Shown here piece after piece: positions 33,894-42,528 of a stretch of 64,000 nucleotides of DNA (positions within the stretch are counted from its first letter, which is position 1; each line of letters opens with the position of its first letter). Source of the DNA: Rhodoferax sp. PAMC 29310 (GTDB lineage Bacteria; Pseudomonadota; Gammaproteobacteria; Burkholderiales; Burkholderiaceae_C); assembly GCF_017948265.1 (NCBI RefSeq), contig NZ_CP072852.1, positions 1,302,001-1,366,000 of the forward strand, read 5' to 3'. The notes under the pieces were generated by a model that saw nothing but the letters and a program-made list of their open reading frames with translations, searched no databases and was not told the origin of the DNA. Made by a program: the position numbers and the translations under genes.

Positions 33894-35195
33894 TCAAAAA
33901 GCGTCCCGCAGACGGTGATACAGCATTCCCAGCACCAAGCTGGGCATGCGTAACAACGAGCCCCCAGGAAAGGAACGATGTCGCAGTGATGCAAACACAT
34001 CAAATCGCCCGGACTGACCGGCCACCGCCTGCGCCACTAATTGACCGGCAAAACCCGTCAAGGCCACTCCGTGCCCGCTAAACCCTTGCAAATAGTACAA
34101 ATTGAGCCCCAAGCGACCAAAGTCAGGCGCTCGGTTCATGCTGATATCCACAAACCCTCCCCACACATACTCAATGGGGACGCCGCTTAACTCAGGAAAT
34201 ACCGCCGCCAAACGGGTGGCCATGCGTTCTTGTAAGCGTGCGGGGGTCTGCGCGCTGTAACTGACACGCCCGCCATACAGCATTCGGTAGTCCGCGCTGA
34301 ATCGAAAGTAGTCCAGTACAAAGTTGTTGTCACATACCGCCGCATTGCGCGCAATCAGGCGGGCGCAAAAATCTGGGGCCAGTGGCGCTGTACCCACAAT
34401 GTAGGTGCCGACCGGCATGATGCGCGCATTGATCTCTGGGGCGACACGCGGGCCGTACTCGCCCAATGTGCAGTTGCCCGCCAGCACACCAAAAGATGCA
34501 GTCACTGCCCCTTGGGGCGTCACAGCAGTCAATTTGGCGCCACGTCGCAAATCAACCACGGGTGACGATTCATATATTTTCACCCCCAGGCGCTGGGCCG
34601 CCTTTGCGAGACCCAGCCCATATTTCAGCGGGTGCAGGTGACCTGACTTTTTCTCGTACGCGGCGGCGCAATAGCGCGGGCTTTGGATCAAACGCTGCAC
34701 GTCTGAGCCAGTCGCCCATTCGGTAGGCAATCCATACAGGCGATCCATGGCCTGCATCTCAGCTTCCAGCGCCCTCGCCTTGCGTTCGGTCTCGGCCACA
34801 TAGAGGTAACCGTGAACCCGGTCGCAGTCGATATCAAACTCGGCAATGCGGGCATCCAGCAGTGCAATCGCTTCCACCGACATGTTCCAGGCCTGTTTCG
34901 CGCCCTCGATGCCCAGCTGCTGCACCAAGAGACCCTGCCCGCTGGCATAACCCACAATGGCCTGCCCACCATTGCGCCCGGACGCGCCGCTGCAAATGCG
35001 GTCAGCTTCCAGAACAACGACTTGGTAACCCCGTTGAGCCAACTCAATGGCCGCGGACAGGCCGGCAAACCCGGCCCCCACCACCACCACATCAGCCCGA
35101 ACCTCACCCTGCAACGCGGGCGCGGGTGAATCCCTCTCAACGGTGGCCTCGTAATAACTCTTTTGATTGAGCTGGGTGTCCGACTGAAGCAACAT
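33894..35195 (-). CDS. puuB: FAD-dependent gamma-glutamylputrescine oxidase
   Basis: DAO-type flavoprotein of 433 residues. The N-terminal dinucleotide fold is ADVVVVGAGFAGLSAAIELAQRG with the ribose-binding Glu in VVVLEADRICSGASGRNGGQ. The C-terminal part has the FAD-contacting YYLQGFSGHGVALTGFAGQLVAQA. In the Puu route it oxidises gamma-Glu-putrescine to the aldehyde and releases hydrogen peroxide. It lies between the ureohydrolase and puuD genes. Confidence 0.9.
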   Translation of the reverse strand: MLLQSDTQLNQKSYYEATVERDSPAPALQGEVRADVVVVGAGFAGLSAAIELAQRGYQVVVLEADRICSGASGRNGGQAIVGYASGQGLLVQQLGIEGAKQAWNMSVEAIALLDARIAEFDIDCDRVHGYLYVAETERKARALEAEMQAMDRLYGLPTEWATGSDVQRLIQSPRYCAAAYEKKSGHLHPLKYGLGLAKAAQRLGVKIYESSPVVDLRRGAKLTAVTPQGAVTASFGVLAGNCTLGEYGPRVAPEINARIMPVGTYIVGTAPLAPDFCARLIARNAAVCDNNFVLDYFRFSADYRMLYGGRVSYSAQTPARLQERMATRLAAVFPELSGVPIEYVWGGFVDISMNRAPDFGRLGLNLYYLQGFSGHGVALTGFAGQLVAQAVAGQSGRFDVFASLRHRSFPGGSLLRMPSLVLGMLYHRLRDAF

Positions 35196-35207
35196 GAGTC
35201 TCTTTCT

Positions 35208-36125
35208 CTAGGTCAACTTGGCCACTTGACCGCACAAATAGGTCCAAACGACGGTCGCAGCTGCATTGCTGGTCAGCTCAGCATGGTCATAGGCGGGTGC
35301 CACTTCGACACAGTCCATGCCCACCATATTCAACGGCGCCAGCGATTCCAGAAACGTCAGCACCTGTGAGCTGGTCATGCCCCCGGGCTCTGGCGTGCCC
35401 GTGCCAGGGGCAAACGCAGGGTCCATGCAATCGATGTCCAGGGTCAGGTAACAGGGCCGATCGCCCACGCGTTCCAGAATCTGCGCAATCAGCGGCTGCA
35501 ACCCCGCCCCATCCAGACCTCGCATCTGTCGCGCCGTAAAGATCAAACCACCCAGATCTTGAACGTATTCACGCGCAGCGCGCTCGCCGCTGGATCGCAA
35601 GCCAATTTGCACCGTGTGGGCCGAACTCACCAAGCCTTCGCGAATGGCCTCGTAAGTCCAGGTTCCGTGACCTGACGGCTCACCAAAATGATCGGTCCAG
35701 GTATCGCAATGTGCTTCAAAGTGAACCAAGGCCAACTCTCCAAACTGGGCCCGAGCGGCCCGCAGCAAGGGCAAGGTCACCGAATGATCGCCCCCCAAGA
35801 ACACGCAATGGTGCTTGGCCATCAGGGGAGCCGCTTGCGCTTGAATCTGCGCCCGGACTTCAGCCAGGGGTGACGCGTTGGGCAAACGCATGTCGTGCCC
35901 GTCGCCCAGAAAACCCAGTGGCGTCACACCAAACAAGGAGTGCAAGCCGTCACACAGCATCAAGCTGGCACGGCGAATTTCCTGCGGCCCAAACCTGGCG
36001 CCCGGGCGGTTGGTGACCGCGCCATCAAAGGGAATGCCCATGAGCGCGAACGGCTGCTCATGGAGTGGCTCCGTCGCCAGAAACCGATTGCTATTGTTTG
36101 CATACGCAAATTCACCCATCGCCAT
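35208..36125 (-). CDS. speB: Agmatinase/ureohydrolase-family protein with altered metal ligand
   Basis: Arginase-fold hydrolase of 305 residues from ATG 36125 (AAAGGAG five bases upstream). Manganese motifs are GGDHSVTLPLLRA, then HFEAHCDTW, then DIDCMDPAFAPGTGTPEPGG. In the second, the family consensus is D-A-H-x-D, but here the first Asp is Glu (codon GAA). Glu can still ligate metal, so activity is possible but uncertain. It would make putrescine from agmatine, or act on guanidinobutyrate, feeding the downstream puu genes. It is the first gene of the cluster and diverges from the DMT transporter. Confidence 0.85.
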   Translation of the reverse strand: MAMGEFAYANNSNRFLATEPLHEQPFALMGIPFDGAVTNRPGARFGPQEIRRASLMLCDGLHSLFGVTPLGFLGDGHDMRLPNASPLAEVRAQIQAQAAPLMAKHHCVFLGGDHSVTLPLLRAARAQFGELALVHFEAHCDTWTDHFGEPSGHGTWTYEAIREGLVSSAHTVQIGLRSSGERAAREYVQDLGGLIFTARQMRGLDGAGLQPLIAQILERVGDRPCYLTLDIDCMDPAFAPGTGTPEPGGMTSSQVLTFLESLAPLNMVGMDCVEVAPAYDHAELTSNAAATVVWTYLCGQVAKLT

Positions 36126-36203
36126 AAATTCTCCTTTCACCTCAAGTCAATTTTTTCTTCCGTCAGGCTTGGAAGAGTATCAAAACCCATCGACCCATCA
36201 GGC

Positions 36204-37196
36204 ATGATCAAGCGATATCACATCAACGCCGACTCGCCCGTGTCTCAGCCCAAAGCATCGCCCACTTCCGCACCCCAACAGCTTAGTGCCTACTTTTGTC
36301 TCGCCCTAAGCATGTCCCTCGTTGGCTCTTATGTTGCGCTGTCTAAACCACTGGTCGCGGCATTGCCGGTCTTTTTATTGGCATGGATGCGATTTGGCAT
36401 TGGTGGCCTCGCCATCGTGCACTGGCTGAAGAAACCTGCTGACGAAGCGCCCTTGACTTTTAGAACCAAAAAGTTGATCTTTCTAGAGTCATTCTTGGGC
36501 AACTTCATGTTTTCGATCTGCATGCTCTACGGTGTGAGTATGACAAGTGCAATTTCCGCCGGCGTCATCATGGCCTCCATCCCGGCGGTCGTGGCCTTGA
36601 TGAGCTGGGCGTTTCTGCGCGAGAAAATTAGCGTGAGGGTGTGGCTCTCAATTGCGCTCGCCGCTTTTGGGATCGCCTTGGCATCACTATCAAAACAAGA
36701 GCACCTTCCGGACGTTGGTCAAGGGCTGGATGCCAATTCTTCTCATGCAAACATGCTGCTGGGAAATTTGCTGGTGTTTGCGGCCGTCTTGTGTGAATCT
36801 GCCTACGCTGTTATTGGAAAAAAGCTAAGCGGCACCATGAGCGCCAAACGCATCACATCGCTGATCAACCTGTGGGGGTTTATCTTGATGACACCCATGG
36901 GCCTTTACTGGGCGTTTCATTTTTCATTCGCCGCGGTGAAACCGGGCATCTGGGTGTTGCTCGTTTTTTATGCGCTGGCAGCCAGTGTCTGGACCGTCTG
37001 GCTCTGGATGACCGGCCTTCGATCAGTCCCCGCCGCCAAGGCCGGCGTCTTTATGGTGCTGTTGCCTATATCGGCCGCTCTGGTCGGTGTCTTTGCGCTG
37101 GGTGAAAGCGTCAGCACCATGCAAATCATTGCCTTCGCCATCTGCCTGGCTGGCGTGGTCCTCGCCACATTGCCAGCCAGATCTCAGCGCCGCTAG
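36204..37196 (+). CDS. DMT-superfamily (EamA) transporter
   Basis: Membrane protein of about 330 residues with ten hydrophobic helices in two EamA repeats; the first has LPVFLLAWMRFGIGGLAI and ISAGVIMASIPAVVALMSWAFLREKIS, the second VPAAKAGVFMVLLPISAALVGVFALGESVS. It is likely an exporter of a small metabolite. ATG 36204 has only a weak ribosome site. It is divergent from the polyamine cluster (79 bp between starts), so both may share a control region. Its stop overlaps the rraA-like stop by 4 bp on the opposite strand. Confidence 0.85.
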   Translation: MIKRYHINADSPVSQPKASPTSAPQQLSAYFCLALSMSLVGSYVALSKPLVAALPVFLLAWMRFGIGGLAIVHWLKKPADEAPLTFRTKKLIFLESFLGNFMFSICMLYGVSMTSAISAGVIMASIPAVVALMSWAFLREKISVRVWLSIALAAFGIALASLSKQEHLPDVGQGLDANSSHANMLLGNLLVFAAVLCESAYAVIGKKLSGTMSAKRITSLINLWGFILMTPMGLYWAFHFSFAAVKPGIWVLLVFYALAASVWTVWLWMTGLRSVPAAKAGVFMVLLPISAALVGVFALGESVSTMQIIAFAICLAGVVLATLPARSQRR

Positions 37197-37714
37197 TCCA
37201 ATTTGCGGGAAGAGACCACCATGCCGTCTTCGTCGGCGTACAACCAGTCGCCCGGGCGGACCCAGACGCCTTGAATCTGCACCGCCACATCGGCCTGTCC
37301 GGTGTTTCTCTTTTCTGTCGGTAGCGGCATGCTCGCCAGGGCACGAATCCCAATCTCAAACTCGGCCAACTCACCGACATCACGGACACAACCGTCAACC
37401 ACAACGCCAGCCCACCCGTTTCTGGCGGCCGCAGCGCCAAGGTTGCCCCCCAGCAAAGCCCGACGAAGGGAGCCACCGCCATCAACCACCAACACCTTCC
37501 CGATGGGCCCATCGGGTGAGTCCACCAGGCCCGGCGAGTCCACCGCGGCTTTCACCAGCGAATTGTCCTCAAAGCACTTCACCATCTCTACCGGTCCACT
37601 GAATCGAAGAGCCGCGCCATAGTCTCGAAACACTGGCGGCAACACCCGGAATGCACCAGATGAATCATTTTTATGAACATCGCAGAGATCACAAGTAGCG
37701 AGGGAATCGGGCAT
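37193..37714 (-). CDS. RraA-like protein (HMG/CHA aldolase or RNase E inhibitor family)
   Basis: Protein of 173 residues of the RraA fold. VVDGGGSLRRALLGGNLGAAAARNGWAGVVVDGCVRDV carries the G..G and R-D pattern used by the aldolase branch for pyruvate and metal binding. The start is one of two ATGs: 37714 is nine bases from AAGG, 37720 only three. Function could be 4-hydroxy-4-methyl-2-oxoglutarate aldolase or a regulator of RNase E; the sequence does not settle it. Confidence 0.85.
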   Translation of the reverse strand: MPDSLATCDLCDVHKNDSSGAFRVLPPVFRDYGAALRFSGPVEMVKCFEDNSLVKAAVDSPGLVDSPDGPIGKVLVVDGGGSLRRALLGGNLGAAAARNGWAGVVVDGCVRDVGELAEFEIGIRALASMPLPTEKRNTGQADVAVQIQGVWVRPGDWLYADEDGMVVSSRKLD

Positions 37715-37899
37715 ATGCATGAACCTTTCTGGCAATTTATTGAAGACGGGCAGGGAAAAACATGAAAAAAGACAGGTTCTCCAATGAAATAGGCACTAAT
37801 CCTATTGGAAGCACCCTCATTCTCCATTAGCATTCTGGCTGCCAGCGAAGAAGCCATTTTTTTCTGGTGATCAATCAACTACTGGAAGGACAAACAATC

Positions 37900-38328
37900 A
37901 TGGCAACTGCAACTAAGGCGCCGGCAAAGAAAGCTGCACCAGCAAAAAAAGCAGCCCCAGCGAAAGCCGCGGCTCCTGCAAAAAAGGTCGTAGCGGCCAA
38001 AAAACCTGGTGCCAAAGCACCTGCAAAAAAGACGACTGCCGTTAAAAAAGCCGCAGTGCCAGAAGCACCTGCCAAAAAGCGCACCGCCAACGCAGCGTTC
38101 ATGAAAGCCTTGACACCAAGTGCAGCGCTAGCCGCTGTCGTTGGCGCAACGCCACTGGCTCGCACAGAAGTAGTCAAGCAATTGTGGGTTTACATCAAAA
38201 AGCACAAGCTGCAAGATGCTGTCAACAAGCGCATGATCAATGCTGATGCCAAGTTGAAAGAAGTTTTTGGCAAGATGCAAGTGTCGATGTTCGAGATGGC
38301 TGGCCTGATCGGCAAGCACCTCAAATAA
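37900..38328 (+). CDS. SWIB/MDM2-domain protein with Lys/Ala-rich histone H1-like tail
   Basis: Protein of 142 residues. The first ~65 residues are Ala/Lys/Pro repeats of the PAKKAA type, like histone H1 tails or bacterial Hc1-like proteins. The C-terminal ~75 residues form a SWIB domain (TPSAALAAVVGATPLARTEVVKQLWVYIKKHKLQD and later MFEMAGLIGKHL). Such fusions occur in Burkholderiales and Chlamydia and are thought to bind DNA. ATG 37900 has GGAAGGAC upstream and a strong terminator follows. Confidence 0.9.
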   Translation: MATATKAPAKKAAPAKKAAPAKAAAPAKKVVAAKKPGAKAPAKKTTAVKKAAVPEAPAKKRTANAAFMKALTPSAALAAVVGATPLARTEVVKQLWVYIKKHKLQDAVNKRMINADAKLKEVFGKMQVSMFEMAGLIGKHLK

Positions 38329-38348
38329 TTAGCACCTGCTGCTTCCCT

Positions 38349-38378
38349 GAAAAAACCGGCCAATCGCCGGTTTTTTTA
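38349..38378 (+). terminator. Rho-independent terminator after SWIB gene
   Basis: AAAAACCGGC/GCCGGTTTTTTT hairpin with a 5-base loop ending in seven T, about 20 bases after the stop codon. Confidence 0.9.
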
Positions 38379-38473
38379 TGTTTAATTACCCTTGGGGCGT
38401 TAACTTCTATACGGGTTTGTCTGGGGGATTTTGCACTTTTTTTGGGCAGCTACCGCCAAGTCACTTGCTAAAA

Positions 38474-38491
38474 TTTGACCATTCAGTCAAA
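38474..38491. promoter_or_regulatory. Inverted repeat upstream of dppB, possible operator
   Basis: TTTGAC-CATTCA-GTCAAA is a perfect 6-bp inverted repeat, 79-96 bp before the dppB start. The TTGACC part could also be a -35 element. The binding protein is unknown. Confidence 0.35.
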
Positions 38492-38569
38492 GAATCACGA
38501 GTTCATCTGCACTGAAATCGACATAACATATCAACCAAGTATGGCGATTCAACACACACTCCCACCACG

Positions 38570-39574
38570 ATGATACGTTTTCTTCTCACGCGCTTTAGCT
38601 TGATCATTCCGACCTTCATCGGCATGACGTTGGTTGCGTTCTTTCTGATTCGAATGGTTCCAGGCGATCCCATTGAAACGCTTGCCGGTGAACGCGGTAT
38701 CGACGCCGAACGTCACGCCGTGCTGCTCAAGGAATATGGACTGGACCGTCCGGTCATCGTCCAATACGGCGTCTATATTGGAAAAGTGCTCCAAGGTGAT
38801 CTGGGCACATCACTAATCACCCACGCGCCAGTGCTGGATGAGTTCATCGCACTCTTTCCGGCCACCATCGAATTGGCGGTCTGTGCCATTCTTTTTGCAC
38901 TGCTGATTGGCATACCCGCTGGCATCCTTGCGGCGGTCAAGAGGAACACCTTCCTTGACCATGGCGTCATGGGGGTCTCGCTCACCGGCTACTCCATGCC
39001 GATTTTCTGGTGGGGCTTGCTGCTGATTCTGCTGTTCTCAGTGAAACTTGATCTGACGCCTGTCTCGGGGCGCATCTCGGTCATGTACTTTATTGAACCA
39101 GTGACCGGCTTCCTGCTGATCGACACTTGGCTGGCGGGTGACAAAGGCGCCTTCTGGTCAGCACTCCACCATTTGATACTCCCCACCATTGTGCTGGGCA
39201 CCATTCCGCTGGCCGTGATTGCTCGCATGACCCGCTCGGCTATGCTGGAGGTGCTGGGCGAGGACTACATTCGCACGGCGCGCGCCAAAGGCCTTTCCAA
39301 TTTGCGCGTGGTGGCTTTGCACGCCTTGCGCAACGCGCTCATTCCGGTCGTCACCGTGATTGGACTGCAAGTTGGCGTTTTGTTCACGGGCGCCATCCTG
39401 ACTGAAACCATCTTTTCCTGGCCCGGTGTGGGCAAGTGGATGATTGAGGCGATTGGTCGCCGCGACTACCCGGTTTTACAAGGCGGCATGCTGTTGCTCG
39501 GCATCATCGTGATGATGGTCAACCTGTTGGTTGACGTGACTTACGGCATCATCAATCCCCGCATAAGGCACTGA
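38570..39574 (+). CDS. dppB: Dipeptide-type ABC transporter permease DppB
   Basis: Permease of 334 residues with the family opening (MIRFLLTRFSLIIPTFIGMT) and FFLIRMVPGDPIETLAGERG. The EAA loop for ATPase contact is DYIRTARAKGLSNLRVVALHALRNALIPVVT. About six helices are seen. It is the first gene of a five-gene operon (dppB, C, D, F, A). No clear ribosome site precedes ATG 38570. The substrate may be dipeptides or related compounds. Confidence 0.92.
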   Translation: MIRFLLTRFSLIIPTFIGMTLVAFFLIRMVPGDPIETLAGERGIDAERHAVLLKEYGLDRPVIVQYGVYIGKVLQGDLGTSLITHAPVLDEFIALFPATIELAVCAILFALLIGIPAGILAAVKRNTFLDHGVMGVSLTGYSMPIFWWGLLLILLFSVKLDLTPVSGRISVMYFIEPVTGFLLIDTWLAGDKGAFWSALHHLILPTIVLGTIPLAVIARMTRSAMLEVLGEDYIRTARAKGLSNLRVVALHALRNALIPVVTVIGLQVGVLFTGAILTETIFSWPGVGKWMIEAIGRRDYPVLQGGMLLLGIIVMMVNLLVDVTYGIINPRIRH

Positions 39575-39576
39575 AC

Positions 39577-40470
39577 GTGAGCTCCATTATTGACAATCCG
39601 GCCATCGAGCCGCCCCGTCCACTGCGTGAGTTCTGGACCTACTTCAGCGCCAACAAAGGTGCCGTCGCGGGCCTGGTTATTGTGGTGACCGTGCTGCTGA
39701 TGGCAGCTTTCGCCCCTTGGCTGGCGCCCTACTCACCCGACATCACCAACCCTGAAGTCTTTCTGACGCCTCCCGCATGGCAAACCGGAGGCTCCAGCGC
39801 CCACCTGCTGGGCACTGACGCCATTGGCCGCGATATTTTGTCTCGCCTGATTCATGGTGCCCGACTGTCGCTGGCCATTGGCCTGGCAGTGGTGACGTTA
39901 TCCGTGATTTTGGGCACCATTCTGGGGCTGACGGCGGGCTACTTTCGAGGCCTGTTTGAGATCAGCGTCATGCGCCTCATGGACATCATTCTGACCTTGC
40001 CCAGCTTGCTGCTCGCCATTGTGATTGTGGCCATTCTGGGGCCTGGCCTTATGAACGCGATGCTGGCCGTGGCCATTGTGGTGCTGCCCCATTACGTTCG
40101 CATTACCCGTGCGGCTGTGATCACAGAAATGTCGAAAGACTATGTGACTGCAGCGCGCATGAACGGCGCCGGCCACCTTCGCCTGATGTTCAATGAGGTT
40201 TTGCCCAACTGCACAGCGCCTTTGATTGTTCAGGCCTCACTGGGTATCTCCACTGCCATTCTTGACGCCGCCGCCCTGGGATTTCTGGGCCTAGGTGCCC
40301 AGCCACCATCGCCTGAATGGGGAACCATGCTGGCTGACGCGCGCGAATTTGTGCTGCGCGCCTGGTGGGTTGTGACCTTCCCCGGGTTGGCCATTCTGAT
40401 TACCGTCCTGGCATTCAATTTGCTTGGTGATGGTCTGCGCGATGCGTTCGACCCCAAATTGAAGCGCTGA
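39577..40470 (+). CDS. dppC: Dipeptide-type ABC transporter permease DppC
   Basis: Permease of 297 residues starting with GTG, two bases after the dppB stop. The soluble N-terminus ends at an early helix ([21 protein letters not shown]), followed by [23 protein letters not shown], the usual DppC stretch, and [24 protein letters not shown] as the EAA loop. It forms the heterodimeric channel with DppB. Confidence 0.92.
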   Translation: MSSIIDNPAIEPPRPLREFWTYFSANKGAVAGLVIVVTVLLMAAFAPWLAPYSPDITNPEVFLTPPAWQTGGSSAHLLGTDAIGRDILSRLIHGARLSLAIGLAVVTLSVILGTILGLTAGYFRGLFEISVMRLMDIILTLPSLLLAIVIVAILGPGLMNAMLAVAIVVLPHYVRITRAAVITEMSKDYVTAARMNGAGHLRLMFNEVLPNCTAPLIVQASLGISTAILDAAALGFLGLGAQPPSPEWGTMLADAREFVLRAWWVVTFPGLAILITVLAFNLLGDGLRDAFDPKLKR

Positions 40471-40480
40471 AAGCACACTT

Positions 40481-41497
40481 ATGCCCTTATTAGAAATTGA
40501 AAATCTGTCCGTGGAGTTTCCCTCCAAGAACAGCGTCATGCATGCTGTTGACGGGGTGAGTCTGAGCCTAGAGACTGGCGGCGTACTCGGCATTGTGGGC
40601 GAATCCGGCTCCGGGAAAAGCGTCACCATGATGGCTTTGATGGGCCTGGTTTCCTACCCCGGCCGTGTCACGGCGGACAAGCTCCGGTTTGACGGACACG
40701 ACCTTTTGTCCCTCTCCCAAAGTGAGCGCAACAAGCTCATTGGCAAAGACGTGGCCATGATCTTCCAGGACCCGACCACCAGCCTGAATCCGTGCTTCAC
40801 GGTCGGATTTCAGTTGGCCGAAACCCTCAAGCTCCATCTTGGCATGAACGGTCAAACCGCCAAAAAGCGCTCCATTGAGTTGCTGGAGCAAGTCGGCATT
40901 CCGGCGCCTGAGAAGCGCCTCAAGGACTACCCGCATCAAATGTCGGGCGGGATGAACCAGCGCGTCATGATCGCCATGGCGATTGCCTGCAACCCCAAGC
41001 TATTGATCGCAGACGAGCCCACTACGGCGCTTGATGTGACCATTCAGGCTCAAATTTTGGACCTGCTGCGCAGCCTACAAAAAGAACGCGGCATGGCGCT
41101 GGTGATGATCACGCACAACATGGGCGTCGTGTCTGAGATGGCCCAGCGCGTGGCGGTCATGTACGCCGGCCAGGTGATGGAAGAGCGCAGCGCGCAAACC
41201 ATCTTCGCCGTCCCCCAACACCCCTACACCGAGGCCCTGCTGGCGGCCATGCCAGAGCGTAGCGACGGCTTCTCCCGCTTGGCCACGATTCCTGGCATGG
41301 TGCCCGGCCTCTACGACCGCCCTGCCGGCTGCTTGTTTGCCCCTCGATGCAATTACGCCGACGACAGTTGCCGGTCGCAGCGCCCGCCTCTGCGGGCCTG
41401 GCAGGACGGCATGGTGCGTTGTCACTACCCACTCGCCGAAGCCACCAAAAGCGCCGCCAAAACCGGTGCGCCAGTGGCCATGGGAGCCGCACAATGA
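40481..41497 (+). CDS. dppD: Dipeptide-type ABC transporter ATP-binding protein DppD
   Basis: ATPase of 338 residues: Walker [10 protein letters not shown], signature [14 protein letters not shown], Walker [13 protein letters not shown], switch His in MITHNMG. The C-terminal oligopeptide-transport domain has [14 protein letters not shown], a Cys-containing motif that binds an Fe-S cluster in related proteins. The gene end overlaps dppF by 4 bp. Confidence 0.95.
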   Translation: MPLLEIENLSVEFPSKNSVMHAVDGVSLSLETGGVLGIVGESGSGKSVTMMALMGLVSYPGRVTADKLRFDGHDLLSLSQSERNKLIGKDVAMIFQDPTTSLNPCFTVGFQLAETLKLHLGMNGQTAKKRSIELLEQVGIPAPEKRLKDYPHQMSGGMNQRVMIAMAIACNPKLLIADEPTTALDVTIQAQILDLLRSLQKERGMALVMITHNMGVVSEMAQRVAVMYAGQVMEERSAQTIFAVPQHPYTEALLAAMPERSDGFSRLATIPGMVPGLYDRPAGCLFAPRCNYADDSCRSQRPPLRAWQDGMVRCHYPLAEATKSAAKTGAPVAMGAAQ

Positions 41498-42510
41498 ACA
41501 CCCCAGCGTCAACCCCAATCACCCCTGTTGTGGTCGCGAAAGACCTGCGCCGGGTCTACAAAATTGGCCGGGGCTTTCTGAGGGAGGCCGATCATTTGCA
41601 GGCGGTCGGCGGCGTCTCATTTTCAGTGGATCCGGGAAAAACCTTGGCCGTTGTGGGCGAGTCCGGGTGTGGCAAGTCCACCCTGGCACGCATGGTTTCC
41701 CTGATCGAGACACCCACCGCGGGTGAGTTGAAGTTAACCAACGTCAATGTGCTCACCGCGACGCCGGAGGAACGCAAGACGCTTCGCCAAGCGGTGCAAA
41801 TGGTGTTTCAAAATCCATTTGGATCATTGAACCCGCGCAAGAAAATTGGCGCGGTGTTGGAGGCCCCATTGGAGATCAACACGACGATGACGGCTGCCGA
41901 GCGCGCCGAAAAAGCCCGGTCCATGCTGGCCTTGGTGGGTTTGCGCCCCGAGCACTACGACCGTTACCCGCACATGTTCTCTGGCGGTCAGCGCCAGCGG
42001 GTTGCCATTGCCCGGGCCTTGATGCTCAAGCCGTCGTTGATCGTGGCCGATGAGCCAGTGTCTGCACTGGACGTGTCCATCCAGGCCCAGGTGCTCAACT
42101 TGCTGGCCGACTTACAGCAAGAGCTTGGCCTGGCCTACCTTTTCATCTCCCACGACCTGGGCGTGGTCCGTCATATTGCCCACGACGTGCTGGTCATGTA
42201 CCTGGGTCATGCGGTGGAGCAAGGCGAGAAGAAAGCCATCTTTGCTCAGCCGCTTCACCCCTACACCCAAGCGCTACTGGCCTCCACTCCCGGCATCGTG
42301 GGCACCGGTGACACCCGCAAGCGCATTGTGCTGAGTGGCGAGTTGCCGTCACCATTGAACCCACCCAGAGGTTGCGTTTTCTCAACTCGCTGCCCCAACG
42401 TGACCGCAAGATGCCGGGCAGAGCGCCCAGTGCTGCGCGAGCTTGTGGGCCGCCAAGTCGCCTGCCATGAGGCAGAACAATTTATCCAACCCGCTGCTCA
42501 GCAGCAATAA
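41494..42510 (+). CDS. dppF: Dipeptide-type ABC transporter ATP-binding protein DppF
   Basis: Second ATPase of the transporter, 338 residues from ATG 41494, which overlaps the dppD stop as ATGA; the open frame extends further upstream but only inside dppD. Walker A is GESGCGKST, signature [15 protein letters not shown], Walker [13 protein letters not shown], switch His in ISHDLG. The C-terminal [13 protein letters not shown] again has the Cys motif of the family. Confidence 0.95.
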   Translation: MNTPASTPITPVVVAKDLRRVYKIGRGFLREADHLQAVGGVSFSVDPGKTLAVVGESGCGKSTLARMVSLIETPTAGELKLTNVNVLTATPEERKTLRQAVQMVFQNPFGSLNPRKKIGAVLEAPLEINTTMTAAERAEKARSMLALVGLRPEHYDRYPHMFSGGQRQRVAIARALMLKPSLIVADEPVSALDVSIQAQVLNLLADLQQELGLAYLFISHDLGVVRHIAHDVLVMYLGHAVEQGEKKAIFAQPLHPYTQALLASTPGIVGTGDTRKRIVLSGELPSPLNPPRGCVFSTRCPNVTARCRAERPVLRELVGRQVACHEAEQFIQPAAQQQ

Positions 42511-42528
42511 CCCAGAGGAGTCCACCAG

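Noticed and set aside
35895..36203. Extended N-terminus of the DMT transporter
   Set aside because: The upstream part is antisense to the ureohydrolase gene; the hydrophobic protein starts sensibly at 36204.
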